Notes: generated by a model not told the origin, from the sequence alone. A stretch of DNA of 64,000 nt from Romboutsia lituseburensis (GCF_024723825.1 NZ_JANQBQ010000001.1:620001-684000); one strand, 5' to 3'; shown: positions 43,017-52,795, counted from the first letter of the stretch. Numbers and translations are program-made.

Positions 43017-43613
43017 TTATTCAACTATATCCATTAAAAGATATAATTTATCTTCATCAACAGTTCTCTCAATAAAAGAAAGAGGATATCTATAATACAT
43101 TGTGCTCTCATGGCAAACAAATATTAAGAAATCATCATCTTTTCTAATAAATTCAGTTGTATGTTTAAGCTTTTCAGCACAAAATAGTGCTATCTCTTCC
43201 AGAAAAGTAAATGTATCATCAGGCAACTCTATTCTATCTAATATTCCATTTTGCACTGGTATACCAAAGTCATCATAGTATCCCTTTGGTATAGGAATGC
43301 TATCGTCATACATATAATAAAGTATTGAGCCCCAAAAATCTCTTGTGTGATTATTTGTGAAGAAAAATATATTTTCAACTTCATTTAAATATTCAAATTC
43401 TTGCACATCATATTTGTGAAATTTAAACCCTTTTTTAAGTTGAACATTAAAACCATCCTTAGTCTGATATCTAACTTTTATGCCATATTCTTCTCCATAA
43501 AATATTTCTAACGCTATTGCATATATACTTTTATCACAATTAGAAAGCTGATTTTTTAATAAATTCAGTATCTCTAAGTATACATTTTCTTTAAAATATT
43601 CAAAATTTTTCAA
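43017..43613 (-). CDS. Immunity-array protein (possibly DUF4303-like)
   Basis: About 198 residues. Alpha/beta protein with YAIALEIFYGEEYGIKVRYQTK near the start, loosely like the DUF4303 family of putative immunity proteins. I choose the TTG at 43613 because AAGGAGTGG lies 7 bases before it. The longer frame begins at a TTG with no such site. It is the last gene of the array. Confidence 0.55.
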   Translation of the reverse strand: MKNFEYFKENVYLEILNLLKNQLSNCDKSIYAIALEIFYGEEYGIKVRYQTKDGFNVQLKKGFKFHKYDVQEFEYLNEVENIFFFTNNHTRDFWGSILYYMYDDSIPIPKGYYDDFGIPVQNGILDRIELPDDTFTFLEEIALFCAEKLKHTTEFIRKDDDFLIFVCHESTMYYRYPLSFIERTVDEDKLYLLMDIVE

Positions 43614-43648
43614 AACACCACTCCTTGTATTAAAGTGCTCCAACAGAG

Positions 43649-44497
43649 CTAATAAAGAGAATCAATCAATTTCAAGTTGTTTGCAATAAATGTCTTTTCA
43701 GGATGTTTAGAAAGGTGCTCCCGTGCATAGTCATAAGGACTTAGTTTTGTTTTTTCAAGAATAAGAGTAGTTATTGCTCTAGCAGGTACAGACTTAAAGT
43801 CAACTCCAGCACCAACAAGAATTTTTATTGTTTCTCTTCTATCACCACGATTATCAAGCACTAATGTATCATGATAAATTGACTTCTCAACGCCCTTACA
43901 ACTTTCGTACATCTTATCTAAATCAGCTCCACACTCTATTAGGCAACGTATTGCATCAGAAGCATTATAAATAATTGCCCAACAAAGTGATTTACTCATA
44001 TGTATTGGCTCTACACCATTTTCTAATAAAAACGATATTGCGTCACAGTTATTAGTCTCTGCTGCATCCTGCAATGTTGATAATTTATCTACTGAAGTTG
44101 CACTAACTAAACATCCATGCTCCACTAAAAATTCTGCAAAATTTTTGTCCCAAGCATGTAATATCAATTGGCTTAGTGCATTCCTATTTTGGCATCCTTT
44201 TTTATTAACATTAGCACCTTTTTCAATTAAATATCTTGCAACATCCAATTTTTTTTCTTCTATACAAGCAAGTAATGCGCTGTTTTTTAGAAAATTTCCT
44301 TGTTCCATATTCGCACCAGCTGATAATAAAAGATCAATTGCCTCTATATTTCCATTTTTAGCAGCAGCATGCAAAGGTGTACCTGTTTCTATAGTACTCT
44401 TTTTTAATTGAGCTGGTTTTACATCAATTATTCGCTCTTTAATCAAATCCATATCATTTATGTAGCATGCATACAACAAAGAGTTATCCTTTTCCAT
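43649..44497 (-). CDS. Ankyrin-repeat protein
   Basis: 282 residues made of ankyrin repeats: GTPLHAAAKNGNIEAIDLLLSAGANM, KLDVARYLIEKGANVNKKG, SDAIRCLIECGADLD and others. No signal peptide or catalytic domain. Ankyrin proteins are common as immunity factors and scaffolds in toxin loci. AAAGGATT precedes the ATG. It is part of a minus-strand array. Confidence 0.8.
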   Translation of the reverse strand: MEKDNSLLYACYINDMDLIKERIIDVKPAQLKKSTIETGTPLHAAAKNGNIEAIDLLLSAGANMEQGNFLKNSALLACIEEKKLDVARYLIEKGANVNKKGCQNRNALSQLILHAWDKNFAEFLVEHGCLVSATSVDKLSTLQDAAETNNCDAISFLLENGVEPIHMSKSLCWAIIYNASDAIRCLIECGADLDKMYESCKGVEKSIYHDTLVLDNRGDRRETIKILVGAGVDFKSVPARAITTLILEKTKLSPYDYAREHLSKHPEKTFIANNLKLIDSLY

Positions 44498-44524
44498 AGT
44501 TAAAATCCTTTCTTACTATATAAA

Positions 44525-45127
44525 TTATTTTCTCTTAAACAAGATATCAAGATTTTTGTCTATTTCCTCTCGCGTCATTAAAGCTACATATATTCCATTT
44601 TCGTCAAGAGTAAAAAAGCCCTTACACTCATCAGGCATGTCATTATACTGTTTTTCTAATTGATTCAATGCTTCTTTAAAGCAGTCATATCTGTACTGTT
44701 CAACTAAATATGGCAATCCAAATTTCGAGCGAAGCATTTCATATTCTTGATAATTATAGGGTGTACGGCTTGGTATTTTAACTAAAATATCGATAAATTT
44801 TTTCATAAGGGGAGCAATTTCTTTTTCTGATGCATAGATAGCATATCCACGGATTGCAGTTAAACGCATATCAAGATAACGCTCTTTTTTAAAAGCCCTT
44901 AAAAAGAATTCTTTTAAATCATATTTTTGACATTGCAAAACAAACGCTTGTAATATTTGATTTCGACTGAAAATATCCTTTATATTCCTATAATAATCAA
45001 TAAAAAAATTTGTATCTTCTGTTGTGAAGCTTTCAAACCTCATATTTATCATGGCCTCTCTATAAATAGGGCTGTTTAGATAACCTCTTTTTCCAATCTG
45101 ACTTTTTACAACTTCAATATTTGTCAC
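44525..45127 (-). CDS. Helical hypothetical protein of the immunity array
   Basis: 200 residues, almost all helical, with a HEAT-like middle (FLRAFKKERYLDMRLTAIRGYAI). No known motif. The start is GTG, with AGGAGGGGG upstream. It lies between two ankyrin genes and is probably co-transcribed with them. Confidence 0.6.
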   Translation of the reverse strand: MTNIEVVKSQIGKRGYLNSPIYREAMINMRFESFTTEDTNFFIDYYRNIKDIFSRNQILQAFVLQCQKYDLKEFFLRAFKKERYLDMRLTAIRGYAIYASEKEIAPLMKKFIDILVKIPSRTPYNYQEYEMLRSKFGLPYLVEQYRYDCFKEALNQLEKQYNDMPDECKGFFTLDENGIYVALMTREEIDKNLDILFKRK

Positions 45128-45150
45128 AAAACCCCCTCCTGTCTTTAACT

Positions 45151-45831
45151 TTATAAGTGCATATTAGTTTTTAATCTTAGTATTAAATCTGAATATTTAA
45201 TACTAATTAAATTAAATATTTTTTCATCAATAATCTTTAGATGTGATGTATCTCCATCTGTTAATAATTCTATTATTTCTATTGCTGTTATTTCTTTGCA
45301 GTTGTCATTATTTAAAACCGTTACTACAGGTAACCACTCATCATCATAATTAAAATCTAATATAAATGCATGTAATATCTCTGATGAATCTAAATTTTCT
45401 ATTTTTGAACATATATCATCTATATCCTCATTATATAAAAGCTCTTCTAATATATTTTCTTCATCTGAACTTAATGTTAATCTTATAGATCCTTTTGTCT
45501 CTAATAATATATCTGCTATTTTTTTATTTTTTCGAGCAAAAAACCATGGAGAATTTTCTATATTTTCGCTTTGGATATTAACTCCATGTTTAATTAGTAA
45601 TTCTACTACATCTACCCTTTTAAACTTTATAGCTTTTTTAAGTGCAGTATCTCCTAATTTATCTTTTAACTCTAAATTAGCTCCCCCCATTATTATAGAC
45701 TCTATAATATCTATTGGCTTTCTTTGAACTATTGAATTTATAAGTGGAGTTCTTCCTCTACTATCTTTTTTATCTATATCTTCTAAATTAGATTTTATAT
45801 TTTCTATATTTTTAAAAATATTTTCTCCCAT
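45151..45831 (-). CDS. Ankyrin-repeat protein with DUF4274-like C-terminus
   Basis: 226 residues. The N-terminal half has ankyrin repeats (GRTPLINSIVQRKPIDIIESIIMGGANLELKD and GDTALKKAIKFKRVDVVELLIKHG). The C-terminal part (LHAFILDFNYDDEWLPV, then NNDNCKEITAIEIIELL) resembles DUF4274, found in immunity-like proteins. GGAGATT precedes the ATG. Member of the array. Confidence 0.7.
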   Translation of the reverse strand: MGENIFKNIENIKSNLEDIDKKDSRGRTPLINSIVQRKPIDIIESIIMGGANLELKDKLGDTALKKAIKFKRVDVVELLIKHGVNIQSENIENSPWFFARKNKKIADILLETKGSIRLTLSSDEENILEELLYNEDIDDICSKIENLDSSEILHAFILDFNYDDEWLPVVTVLNNDNCKEITAIEIIELLTDGDTSHLKIIDEKIFNLISIKYSDLILRLKTNMHL

Positions 45832-45901
45832 AAATTTAATCTCCTATTATTTCAATGTTTGTCATATAAACTTCTCCTGTGTAAACTGCAAATAGTCAAT
45901 C

Positions 45902-46465
45902 TCATATATCTATAACTTTGAATTTGTTAAGAAATTCTTGCGTATTATCAGCCACAATACCATATGGATTATCCGAATACGTATCAAAATATCCATATCC
46001 AAAATCTACCCATTCAAATTCTCCTGTATTATTATTGAAAAGAAGTGATACTTGACCCATGTTAATAAGAATTTCGCCAACATATGCCCTATGTCCAAAA
46101 TCATTTCCACCTGTCCATTCGCCCCAAAATGCCTCTTTAATAAAATCCGAAATATATTTATCATCTGTCTGCTCTAACAAACAAAGCGTAAACTCGGCAT
46201 AACTGTTATTGCTATTTGGGTCATTAAGCCAGTTGTCTTTGTTTACATATCGTTTTACAAATTCGATATAATTAAATTTTATTATCCCTGAAATGATACC
46301 TGACTTATTTTTGCTGCCTAGTATTCTATTTTTGTCACCTAATATTCGTGAATAAAAGTCTTTTAGATTATCATGTAATTTAAAGCCAATCTCTTCTTCA
46401 ACTGAGCTCCAATCAAGCTTTATTTTTCCACTGGCTGTTTTTTGAAATTCCTTAATTTTTGACAT
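45902..46465 (-). CDS. SMI1/KNR4-like protein
   Basis: About 187 residues. The N-terminal KIKLDWSSVEEEIGFKLHDNLKDFYSRI is the typical SMI1/KNR4 opening. DFGHRAYVGEILINMGQVSLLFNN and GEFEWVDFGYGYFD lie further on. SMI1 proteins are frequent immunity factors of polymorphic toxins. GGAGAGGAG precedes the ATG at 46465. The start overlaps the truncated gene at 46452 by 14 bases. Confidence 0.7.
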   Translation of the reverse strand: MSKIKEFQKTASGKIKLDWSSVEEEIGFKLHDNLKDFYSRILGDKNRILGSKNKSGIISGIIKFNYIEFVKRYVNKDNWLNDPNSNNSYAEFTLCLLEQTDDKYISDFIKEAFWGEWTGGNDFGHRAYVGEILINMGQVSLLFNNNTGEFEWVDFGYGYFDTYSDNPYGIVADNTQEFLNKFKVIDI

Positions 46466-46625
46466 TGTTATACTCCTCTCCAAATGCCATTCCCTCAATA
46501 TTCCAAATCATGTGTCCATCAGCATCTTCTTGCTTTCGCATTTCAGGGTAAATTGTAATATCGCATTTATAATTTATTTTATCTGCTAATTCTTTATTTT
46601 TTAAAATAGTTTTTAATATATTCAT
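46452..46625 (-). pseudogene. Truncated immunity-type protein
   Basis: 57 residues from an ATG with AAAGG upstream: a helix (TILKNKELADKINYKCDITIYPE), then HMIWNIEGMAFGE, and a sudden stop after GEEYNNVKN. Relatives with this opening would continue past FGE with a strand-rich region, so the C-terminal part appears lost. It may still be translated and is coupled to the SMI1-like gene. Confidence 0.5.
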
Positions 46626-46683
46626 ATCACTAAACCTTTCGTCAAATAATCCTGATCTCACCTAATAATAAAGGTTTACAATT

Positions 46684-46845
46684 TTACTTTTCAATCATAA
46701 TAGAAAGAGGTAATAAATTCCCACTAATATCAACTTGCCCTTTAATATGAATACTTTTATCTGTTATTTCTAATGTACCTATAAAATCATTGTGCTCCAT
46801 CATATAAAGGAAAACATCATATTTGTAGTTAAAATCTTCATCTAT
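46684..46845 (-). pseudogene. In-frame open stretch after the stop of the next gene
   Basis: 53 codons, in the same frame as the upstream gene (46846-47352) and directly following its TAA, without a start codon. The product would be IDEDFNYKYDVFLYMMEHND and strands such as LEITDKSIHIKGQVDISG, ending PLSIMIEK. Either a nonsense mutation split a larger protein, or it is the tail of another deleted gene. Confidence 0.5.
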
Positions 46846-47352
46846 TTATAATACCGGATAATACTTCAGGTGCATCGGCTTTTTATCAATATCTGACATC
46901 ATATTATAAGAAAGAAGAACTGTATTTTCTTTTTTATCATCTAATCCATAATTACTTCCTATTAAAATACTATAAATATAATTAAAAGAAGGATTACAGA
47001 AGTTCTTTTCTGGAGAAACTACTCCACACATAGAATCTTCCTCTGTTTTTCCAAACACTTCCCAGCTCCATCCATAACTAATATCAAGCGAATGACCATA
47101 TAAAGCTCCCAATGCAATACATACTTCATCAAGGCTTTCATATTCTTCTGGAAAAGTACCTGTTTCCAAAATTTTATCTATCCAAATCCTTACTTCACTT
47201 GCGATAGTTTTTCCATCATTTGGATTGCTAATGCTAAACGATTTACTTGCAGTTGCTATAGTTTCTTTTAATACATCTTTCGTATTATCATCTAACTCTG
47301 ATATATAATTATAATAATTTTCTTCGCTTACATTTTTATCTAATTTACTCAT
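46846..47352 (-). CDS. Immunity-array hypothetical protein
   Basis: 168 residues. The N-terminal half is helical. It contains ALGALYGHSLDISYGWSWEVFG and then NPSFNYIYSILIGSNYG, a pattern of small immunity-like proteins that I cannot place in a named family. AGGAG precedes the ATG. It lies after the SMI1-like gene at 47363 in the array. Confidence 0.6.
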   Translation of the reverse strand: MSKLDKNVSEENYYNYISELDDNTKDVLKETIATASKSFSISNPNDGKTIASEVRIWIDKILETGTFPEEYESLDEVCIALGALYGHSLDISYGWSWEVFGKTEEDSMCGVVSPEKNFCNPSFNYIYSILIGSNYGLDDKKENTVLLSYNMMSDIDKKPMHLKYYPVL

Positions 47353-47362
47353 AATATTTCTC

Positions 47363-48043
47363 CTATTTTTTATGTATATATTCTTCTGGCAAACCTAACA
47401 ATTGCCTAAAAGCAATCGCATTATCACACATCATATCAATTCCTATTTTAGGATCTGTTATGAATGGAGCTGTTCCCCAGGATTCTAAGCCACTACAAGC
47501 AATTCCAACATAGTTTATGATATAACTTTCAAAATTTAGACCCAATATCCATCCGTGTTCTTCTGCATCATCATGACTTAGATAAACAACATTTGGCTCA
47601 TCTTTATCACTTAATAAATCAAGTGCTATTACATCCCCATTACCAATACACATCAACCCTAATTTGTTGTGCCAAATTTTATCGTAATCATCTTCTGGAT
47701 TAGAAAAACATTCATTAACCCAGTTTTCTATACTATCCTGTGCATCAATGATGCCAGATAAACTTATGTTTAATTCAAACAATCCAGTGTTAAAGAATTT
47801 CTTATTTTTTTGGATTTCTTTAAGTAATGTTTCATCAAGATCTATAAAGAAACTTATATCCTTAGATACAGTAGAGAAAAATTTCTTTAGACTATTTGGA
47901 AGTTGCTTTCTTAATTTACGCTCTGTTTCTTCAATTTCATCTTTTGTTGCTAGAGCATCTACACTAAGCATAACTTTGCTATTTGATGAATGAAGTGTTT
48001 CTTTAAGTAGTTCCAATGATTTTATTAGTTTACTGTAGCTCAT
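47363..48043 (-). CDS. SMI1/KNR4-family protein
   Basis: 226 residues. The SMI1 core is clear: ATKDEIEETERKLRKQLPNSLKKFFSTVSKDISFFIDL, later GLMCIGNGDVIALDLLSDKDEPNVVYLSHDD, and a C-terminal block with FESYIINYVGIACSG. GGGAGG precedes the ATG. It is the first gene of the array. SMI1 proteins act as immunity factors against nuclease toxins, among other roles. Confidence 0.85.
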   Translation of the reverse strand: MSYSKLIKSLELLKETLHSSNSKVMLSVDALATKDEIEETERKLRKQLPNSLKKFFSTVSKDISFFIDLDETLLKEIQKNKKFFNTGLFELNISLSGIIDAQDSIENWVNECFSNPEDDYDKIWHNKLGLMCIGNGDVIALDLLSDKDEPNVVYLSHDDAEEHGWILGLNFESYIINYVGIACSGLESWGTAPFITDPKIGIDMMCDNAIAFRQLLGLPEEYIHKK

Positions 48044-48082
48044 TTTTACCTCCCAATATAAATAATTACTTTTCCTTTATAT

Positions 48083-48571
48083 TTATAATTCTATAGCCTC
48101 ATATTTAAATCCAATAGATTCTATAAATTTAAGCATATCGTCTGTAGATATAAAAATTGTTTTTGTATTATCATTAGGATGAAAACTCATTCTATCTTCC
48201 AAAAGAATTTCTTTATCAAAGTAAACTTGAACATCTTTTTCTACATTATTTAGCAATCCAAATATAGATACAGCTCCTGGAAACAGTCCTATTTTGTCCA
48301 TCAAACCGTTAGTTGAGCAAAACTTAATATGATTTGTTCCTGTTATATTTCCAAACTTATTCATGTCTAAGCGTTTCTGCCCATCCATAATAAGTAAGTA
48401 ATATACTGTTTTCTTTTTATTTGTTAAGAACAATGATTTTGTTCTAACTCCATCTATTCCCTCAATGTATGAATCAGCTTCTTCTGTAGTCAATACAGGA
48501 GGATGTTCTACAATTTCAAAATCAATATTTAATTCTTCTAGTTTCTCTTTAACCTTTTCATAAGATTCCAT
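48083..48571 (-). CDS. YbaK/ProX-type prolyl-tRNA deacylase
   Basis: About 162 residues. A YbaK domain starting YEKVKEKLEELNIDFEIVEHPPV, then GVRTKSLFLTNKKKTVYYLL and LFPGAVSIFGLLNN. Stand-alone proteins of this family hydrolyse alanine wrongly loaded on tRNA-Pro (ProX/PrdX type). AAGGGGT lies before the ATG at 48571. Single gene at the end of the array, with its own start signals. Confidence 0.88.
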   Translation of the reverse strand: MESYEKVKEKLEELNIDFEIVEHPPVLTTEEADSYIEGIDGVRTKSLFLTNKKKTVYYLLIMDGQKRLDMNKFGNITGTNHIKFCSTNGLMDKIGLFPGAVSIFGLLNNVEKDVQVYFDKEILLEDRMSFHPNDNTKTIFISTDDMLKFIESIGFKYEAIEL

Positions 48572-48810
48572 ATGAAATACCCCTTTCATTATTTACATAT
48601 TTTGTAATTTATTATATCATTTATCACACAAACTTGCTAATTTAAAAGGTATTCACTAAATTTCCATGCAAATTATAATTAAACTACTTTTATGTTTATA
48701 ACTCCTAAGGTAATTTGTAATTTATTCCTATTTAGTTTATAATGAAGTCATTCTATATACTATAATCATAATATATAGCAAAATTTTAAATAGTATCGGA
48801 GGCAACATCT

Positions 48811-49311
48811 ATGTATTCAGCAGAATATTTCATAAAAAATTTAAACTTAGAAAAACATGTAGAAGGTGGATATTTTAAGCAAACTTTCGCTTCAAGTGAA
48901 AATATTACATCAAATGATTTAAGAACAAAATTTGAAGGGGAAAGAATCCTTTGGACTAGTATTTATTTTTTACTTATGGATGGTGAAGTATCTAACTTCC
49001 ATAGACTAAAATCTGATGAAATGTGGTATTATCATGCAGGTTCTCCTTTAACAGTTTATATGATAAGCCCAGAAGGTGTGCTTACTACTCATGAACTTGG
49101 ATTAAACGTTGAAAATGGTGAGGTTCCACAAGTTTTAGTTCCTAAGAACTATATCTTTGGTTCTGCTATGAATCATGAAGGTTTCTCATTAGTTGGATGT
49201 ATGGTTTCTCCAGGATTTGAATTTAGAGATTTTGAATTATTCAAAAGAGATTATTTACTAGATTTATATCCTCAACACGAAGAAGTTATAGTTAAATTAA
49301 CTAGAGATTAA
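48811..49311 (+). CDS. DUF985-family cupin
   Basis: 166 residues with a cupin barrel typical of DUF985: HVEGGYFKQTFAS, then LLMDGEVSNFHRLKSDEMWYYHAG and GFSLVGCMVSPGFEFRDFEL. No catalytic activity is assigned to the family; sugar-related roles are supposed. Monocistronic, with GGAGG upstream and a strong terminator downstream. Confidence 0.88.
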   Translation: MYSAEYFIKNLNLEKHVEGGYFKQTFASSENITSNDLRTKFEGERILWTSIYFLLMDGEVSNFHRLKSDEMWYYHAGSPLTVYMISPEGVLTTHELGLNVENGEVPQVLVPKNYIFGSAMNHEGFSLVGCMVSPGFEFRDFELFKRDYLLDLYPQHEEVIVKLTRD

Positions 49312-49334
49312 TCTCTATAAATTTTAAATAAATT

Positions 49335-49370
49335 AAAAAGACTATATTTCAATTGAAATATAGTCTTTTT
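49335..49370. terminator. Strong bidirectional terminator
   Basis: AAAAAGACTATATTTC and GAAATATAGTCTTTTT form a perfect 16-bp stem with an AATT loop, flanked by U-rich runs on both strands. It separates the convergent cupin and nhaC genes. Confidence 0.88.
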
Positions 49371-49396
49371 TATATCTTTAATCTGATCTATTAATT

Positions 49397-50839
49397 TTAT
49401 AGAACGCCCTCTTTTATTTCTTGTTCTACAACTTTCATTTCTTCTGGAGGTAATTTTTCCATTGTTATACCTGTTGCTGCATAGAATAAAGAAACTAATG
49501 GGTTTATTAAATTTAAAAATGCAAATGGTAAATATGCAAAAGGATGTACTCCAAGAGTTACCCACATATAAGCACCACATGTGTTCCATGGAATAAGTGG
49601 AGATAAAAGTGTCCCACTATCTTCTAGTGCTCTAGATAAGTTTTTAGGATGTAATCCTCTTTTTCTATATTCATTTTTATACATTCTTCCTGGTAAAACA
49701 AGTGATAAGTATTGTTCACCTGTTGCTAAGTTTACTCCTATACAAGAAACTATAGTTGCAAGAACTAGACCAAAAGTACCTTTAGAGAATTTAAGTAGTG
49801 CATTTGCAAGAGCTTCTAGCATTCCTGTTTTCTCAAGTATTCCACCTAAAGTAAGTGCACATAATATAAGTGATACAGTCCACATCATACTATCAAGTCC
49901 TCCACGACTTAGTAGTTCATCAACTGCTACAACCCCAGTTTCAGATACATATCCATAATGAGCTGCACCTATTATTGATCCTAAATCAGCACCTTGGAAT
50001 GCTGCTGCAAATATAGCACCTAACAATGAACCTACTAAAAGTCCTGGTATTGCTGGCATTTTACATACAACCATTAATATAACCACTACTGGTGGTATTA
50101 ATAAGATAGGTGATAAAGTATTAAATCCGCCTTCCAAAGCACTTCTCATAACTTCTATCTGACTTATATCTAATTCTTTACCTGCATATCTCATTCCTAT
50201 TATTCCATATAATACAAGTGCTATTATAAGTGCTGGTCCTGTTGTATATATCATATGTTTTATATGTTCAAATAAAGTTGTTCCTGCCATTGCTGGTGCT
50301 AGATTTGTAGTGTCTGAAAGTGGAGACATTTTATCTCCAAAGTATGCACCTGAGATTATAGCCCCTGCTACAAGTGGTAGTGGCATTCCAAGACCTTGAC
50401 CTATACCAATAAGAGCTATACCTACAGTTCCTGCTGTAGTCCAAGATGAACCTGTTGCAAGTGAAACTATTGCACAAATTAATGTTGTTGCTGGTAAAAA
50501 TATTGCTGGTGATATTATTTTTAGTCCCCAATAAATCATAGATGGTACTGTACCACTTAATATCCAAGTTCCTATTAGCGTTCCAACTACCATTAAGATA
50601 AGAACTGCTTGCATAGCCATTCTTATAGTGTCTAAAACTCCCTCTTCTAACTCTTTCCATGTAAATCCTAATCTAAATATTCCTATAAGTCCTGCTACAA
50701 AAGCACCTAATATAAGTGGTATATGTGGATCAGCGTCTAACTTAACTAATGAATATGCTAGTACTCCAATTAAAAATAATAATGGTATTAAGGCTTCTAC
50801 TACGGTTGCCTTTCTTTTGAGCTTTGGTTCTGTTTTCAA
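49397..50839 (-). CDS. nhaC: NhaC-family Na+/H+ antiporter
   Basis: About 480 residues with ten or more membrane helices, including ATGSSWTTAGTVGIALIGIG and SGAYFGDKMSPLSDTTNLAP, the family signature. AGGGGAGG lies 7 bases before a TTG at 50839, which is the start; the frame continues upstream to 50890 without a site. It may exchange sodium for protons, or import or export a fermentation substrate. A terminator separates it from the lysine operon upstream, so it is transcribed separately. Confidence 0.88.
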   Translation of the reverse strand: MKTEPKLKRKATVVEALIPLLFLIGVLAYSLVKLDADPHIPLILGAFVAGLIGIFRLGFTWKELEEGVLDTIRMAMQAVLILMVVGTLIGTWILSGTVPSMIYWGLKIISPAIFLPATTLICAIVSLATGSSWTTAGTVGIALIGIGQGLGMPLPLVAGAIISGAYFGDKMSPLSDTTNLAPAMAGTTLFEHIKHMIYTTGPALIIALVLYGIIGMRYAGKELDISQIEVMRSALEGGFNTLSPILLIPPVVVILMVVCKMPAIPGLLVGSLLGAIFAAAFQGADLGSIIGAAHYGYVSETGVVAVDELLSRGGLDSMMWTVSLILCALTLGGILEKTGMLEALANALLKFSKGTFGLVLATIVSCIGVNLATGEQYLSLVLPGRMYKNEYRKRGLHPKNLSRALEDSGTLLSPLIPWNTCGAYMWVTLGVHPFAYLPFAFLNLINPLVSLFYAATGITMEKLPPEEMKVVEQEIKEGVL

Positions 50840-50971
50840 AATAAATCCTCCCCTTATTCTTTTAATATGTGTTATTTTTCTTTTACACACATTAAAATTT
50901 TTTAATATATTAGATTATATTAAATTTTCTGAAAATTATGCCGATTTTTTATTTTTCATTTCAAAAAACTA

Positions 50972-51000
50972 AAAAAGTTGCAACATGATTGCAACTTTTT
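50972..51000 (-). terminator. Terminator of the lysine/butyrate operon
   Basis: AAAAAGTTGCAA and TTGCAACTTTTT form a 12-bp stem with a 5-base loop, about 30 bases after the kdd stop. T tracts occur on both strands. Confidence 0.8.
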
Positions 51001-51028
51001 TATGGACCAAATATCAATAATATACTAA

Positions 51029-52060
51029 CTATACATATAAATTTTTAAATATTTTTCTCAAATTCTCGCTTTCTTTGAGTGCATTTATAGTAACTTCAGC
51101 ATGGCCTTTAGTATATCCGTTACCAATTATCATAGTTACATCTTTTCCTACACCCTCAGCGCCAAGGGCTGCTTTTGTAAATGCAGTCGCCATTGAGAAG
51201 AAATATACACATCCATTATCTTTAACAGGAAGTATTGATGACATTTCTGTATTAGTAACATTTACGCAGTTTATACATAAATCTACTTCTTTGCCTTTAT
51301 TAACTCTTAAAACCTTTTGTAACACATCATTAGGATTTTTAGCATCTCCAATTATTGCTACATCAACAAGCTTATTTTCTATTAAACATTGGGCTTGATT
51401 GTCATCTATAACTAATCCAATTACTTTACCTTTTCTACCAGCTTTTTTTCTAGCTTCATAGCAACATAGCATTCCTGATTTTCCTGCAGCGCCTAATACA
51501 AGTACACTGTCTCCTTCTTTTACTAGCTTTTGAGTTTGAGCTGGAGCACCTGCAACATCTAATGCTGCTAATGCAAGGTTTTCTTCCATATCTTTTGGTA
51601 ATTTTGCATATATTCCACTTTCAAATAGTACTGCTTTTCCTTTTATCTCTACTCTATCTATGTCAGGTTTTATATCTATTATTTCATCTATTCTTAGAGG
51701 TGTTAATGATAGTGATACTAATGTAGCTACTTTATCCCCAACTTTTAAGTCTATTTTATCTACTAATTCACTTCCGATTTCTTCTATAGTTCCTATTAAC
51801 ATTCCACCTGATCCTGTCACAGGATTTTGCATCTTGCCTTTTTCATTAACTATTTCTAATATTTTTGATTTTATTTTTTCTACATCATGATTACACTCTT
51901 CTTCTATTTGAGTAAAACTAGCAGAATCTATATTTAAAGCACTTACATTTATTAATACTTCATTATCATAAATGTTCATGTCATTATTTACTTTTATAGC
52001 GGGTTGTGGTAATACATTTTCGTTTATAACTCTGTGAGTTCCATACTTGCATCCTTTCAT
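51029..52060 (-). CDS. kdd: L-erythro-3,5-diaminohexanoate dehydrogenase
   Basis: 343 residues, the size of Kdd. The N-terminus begins MKGCKYGTHRVI, as in this family. A Rossmann domain includes DSVLVLGAAGKSGMLCCYEARKKAG. Conserved regions are NPVTGSGGMLIGTI and DLCINCVNVTNTEMSSIL. It oxidises 3,5-diaminohexanoate to 3-keto-5-aminohexanoate with NAD(P)+ in lysine fermentation. AAGGGGGAT precedes the ATG. It is the last gene of the operon; the next enzyme, Kce, is not in the window. Confidence 0.9.
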   Translation of the reverse strand: MKGCKYGTHRVINENVLPQPAIKVNNDMNIYDNEVLINVSALNIDSASFTQIEEECNHDVEKIKSKILEIVNEKGKMQNPVTGSGGMLIGTIEEIGSELVDKIDLKVGDKVATLVSLSLTPLRIDEIIDIKPDIDRVEIKGKAVLFESGIYAKLPKDMEENLALAALDVAGAPAQTQKLVKEGDSVLVLGAAGKSGMLCCYEARKKAGRKGKVIGLVIDDNQAQCLIENKLVDVAIIGDAKNPNDVLQKVLRVNKGKEVDLCINCVNVTNTEMSSILPVKDNGCVYFFSMATAFTKAALGAEGVGKDVTMIIGNGYTKGHAEVTINALKESENLRKIFKNLYV

Positions 52061-52144
52061 AAAACATCCCCCTTATTAATATAAATTATACTTGTATTAA
52101 TTATATTTGAAAGCTTTAAAAAAAATGCACTAAACCTTTTGGCT

Positions 52145-52795
52145 TTATACTGCCATATAAGCTAAATTATTCGGTATTATAAGTTCAGCCTCTGTCATTG
52201 ACTTTAACTCATCAACAGTTATATCTTTACTTATTTCTCTTACTACCAATCCTTCTTTTGTTACTTCCATTACTGCAAGTTCAGTTACTATCATGTCCAC
52301 AACTCCCTTTGCAGTTAGTGGAAGTGTACAATTTTTTAGTATCTTTGATTTTCCTTTTACTGTATGAAGCATAGCTACTATGACTTTTTTAGCTCCAACA
52401 ACTAAATCCATAGCACCACCCATTCCTGGTACCATTTTTCCAGGAACTATCCAGTTTGCTAAGTTACCATACTGGTCCACTTCTAATGCTCCAAGAACTG
52501 TAACATCCACATGACCTCCCCTTATAAGGCCAAATGACATTGAACTATCAAAGAAAGCTCCATCTTCATTTATAGTTACAAATTGACCACCAGCATTAGT
52601 GACATTCAAATCTATTTCTTCTTCATTTGCAACTTTCCCCATTCCAACCATACCATTTTCAGATTGAAAAGTTACTTTTATATCTGAATCTATATAATTA
52701 GAAGTCATTGTTGGTAAACCTATACCCAGATTTACCAACTGATTATCTTTAAGCTCCCTTGCAACTCTTCTTGCTATAATTTCTTTTGGTTTCAT
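52145..52795 (-). CDS. ctfB: Butyrate-acetoacetate CoA-transferase, beta subunit
   Basis: 216 residues. The catalytic glutamate is in the SENG motif of [13 protein letters not shown]. The C-terminal [20 protein letters not shown] is typical of the family. It transfers CoA from butyryl-CoA to acetoacetate. It starts directly after the alpha-subunit stop (TAAATG), with GGAGGAG as ribosome binding site. Confidence 0.92.
   Translation of the reverse strand: MKPKEIIARRVARELKDNQLVNLGIGLPTMTSNYIDSDIKVTFQSENGMVGMGKVANEEEIDLNVTNAGGQFVTINEDGAFFDSSMSFGLIRGGHVDVTVLGALEVDQYGNLANWIVPGKMVPGMGGAMDLVVGAKKVIVAMLHTVKGKSKILKNCTLPLTAKGVVDMIVTELAVMEVTKEGLVVREISKDITVDELKSMTEAELIIPNNLAYMAV

Noticed and set aside
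49308-50660. Open frames overlapping nhaC in other frames (49308-49589, 50331-50660, 49581-49958)
   Set aside because: They lie wholly within nhaC, have low-complexity Ser/Asn-rich translations and no ribosome binding sites.
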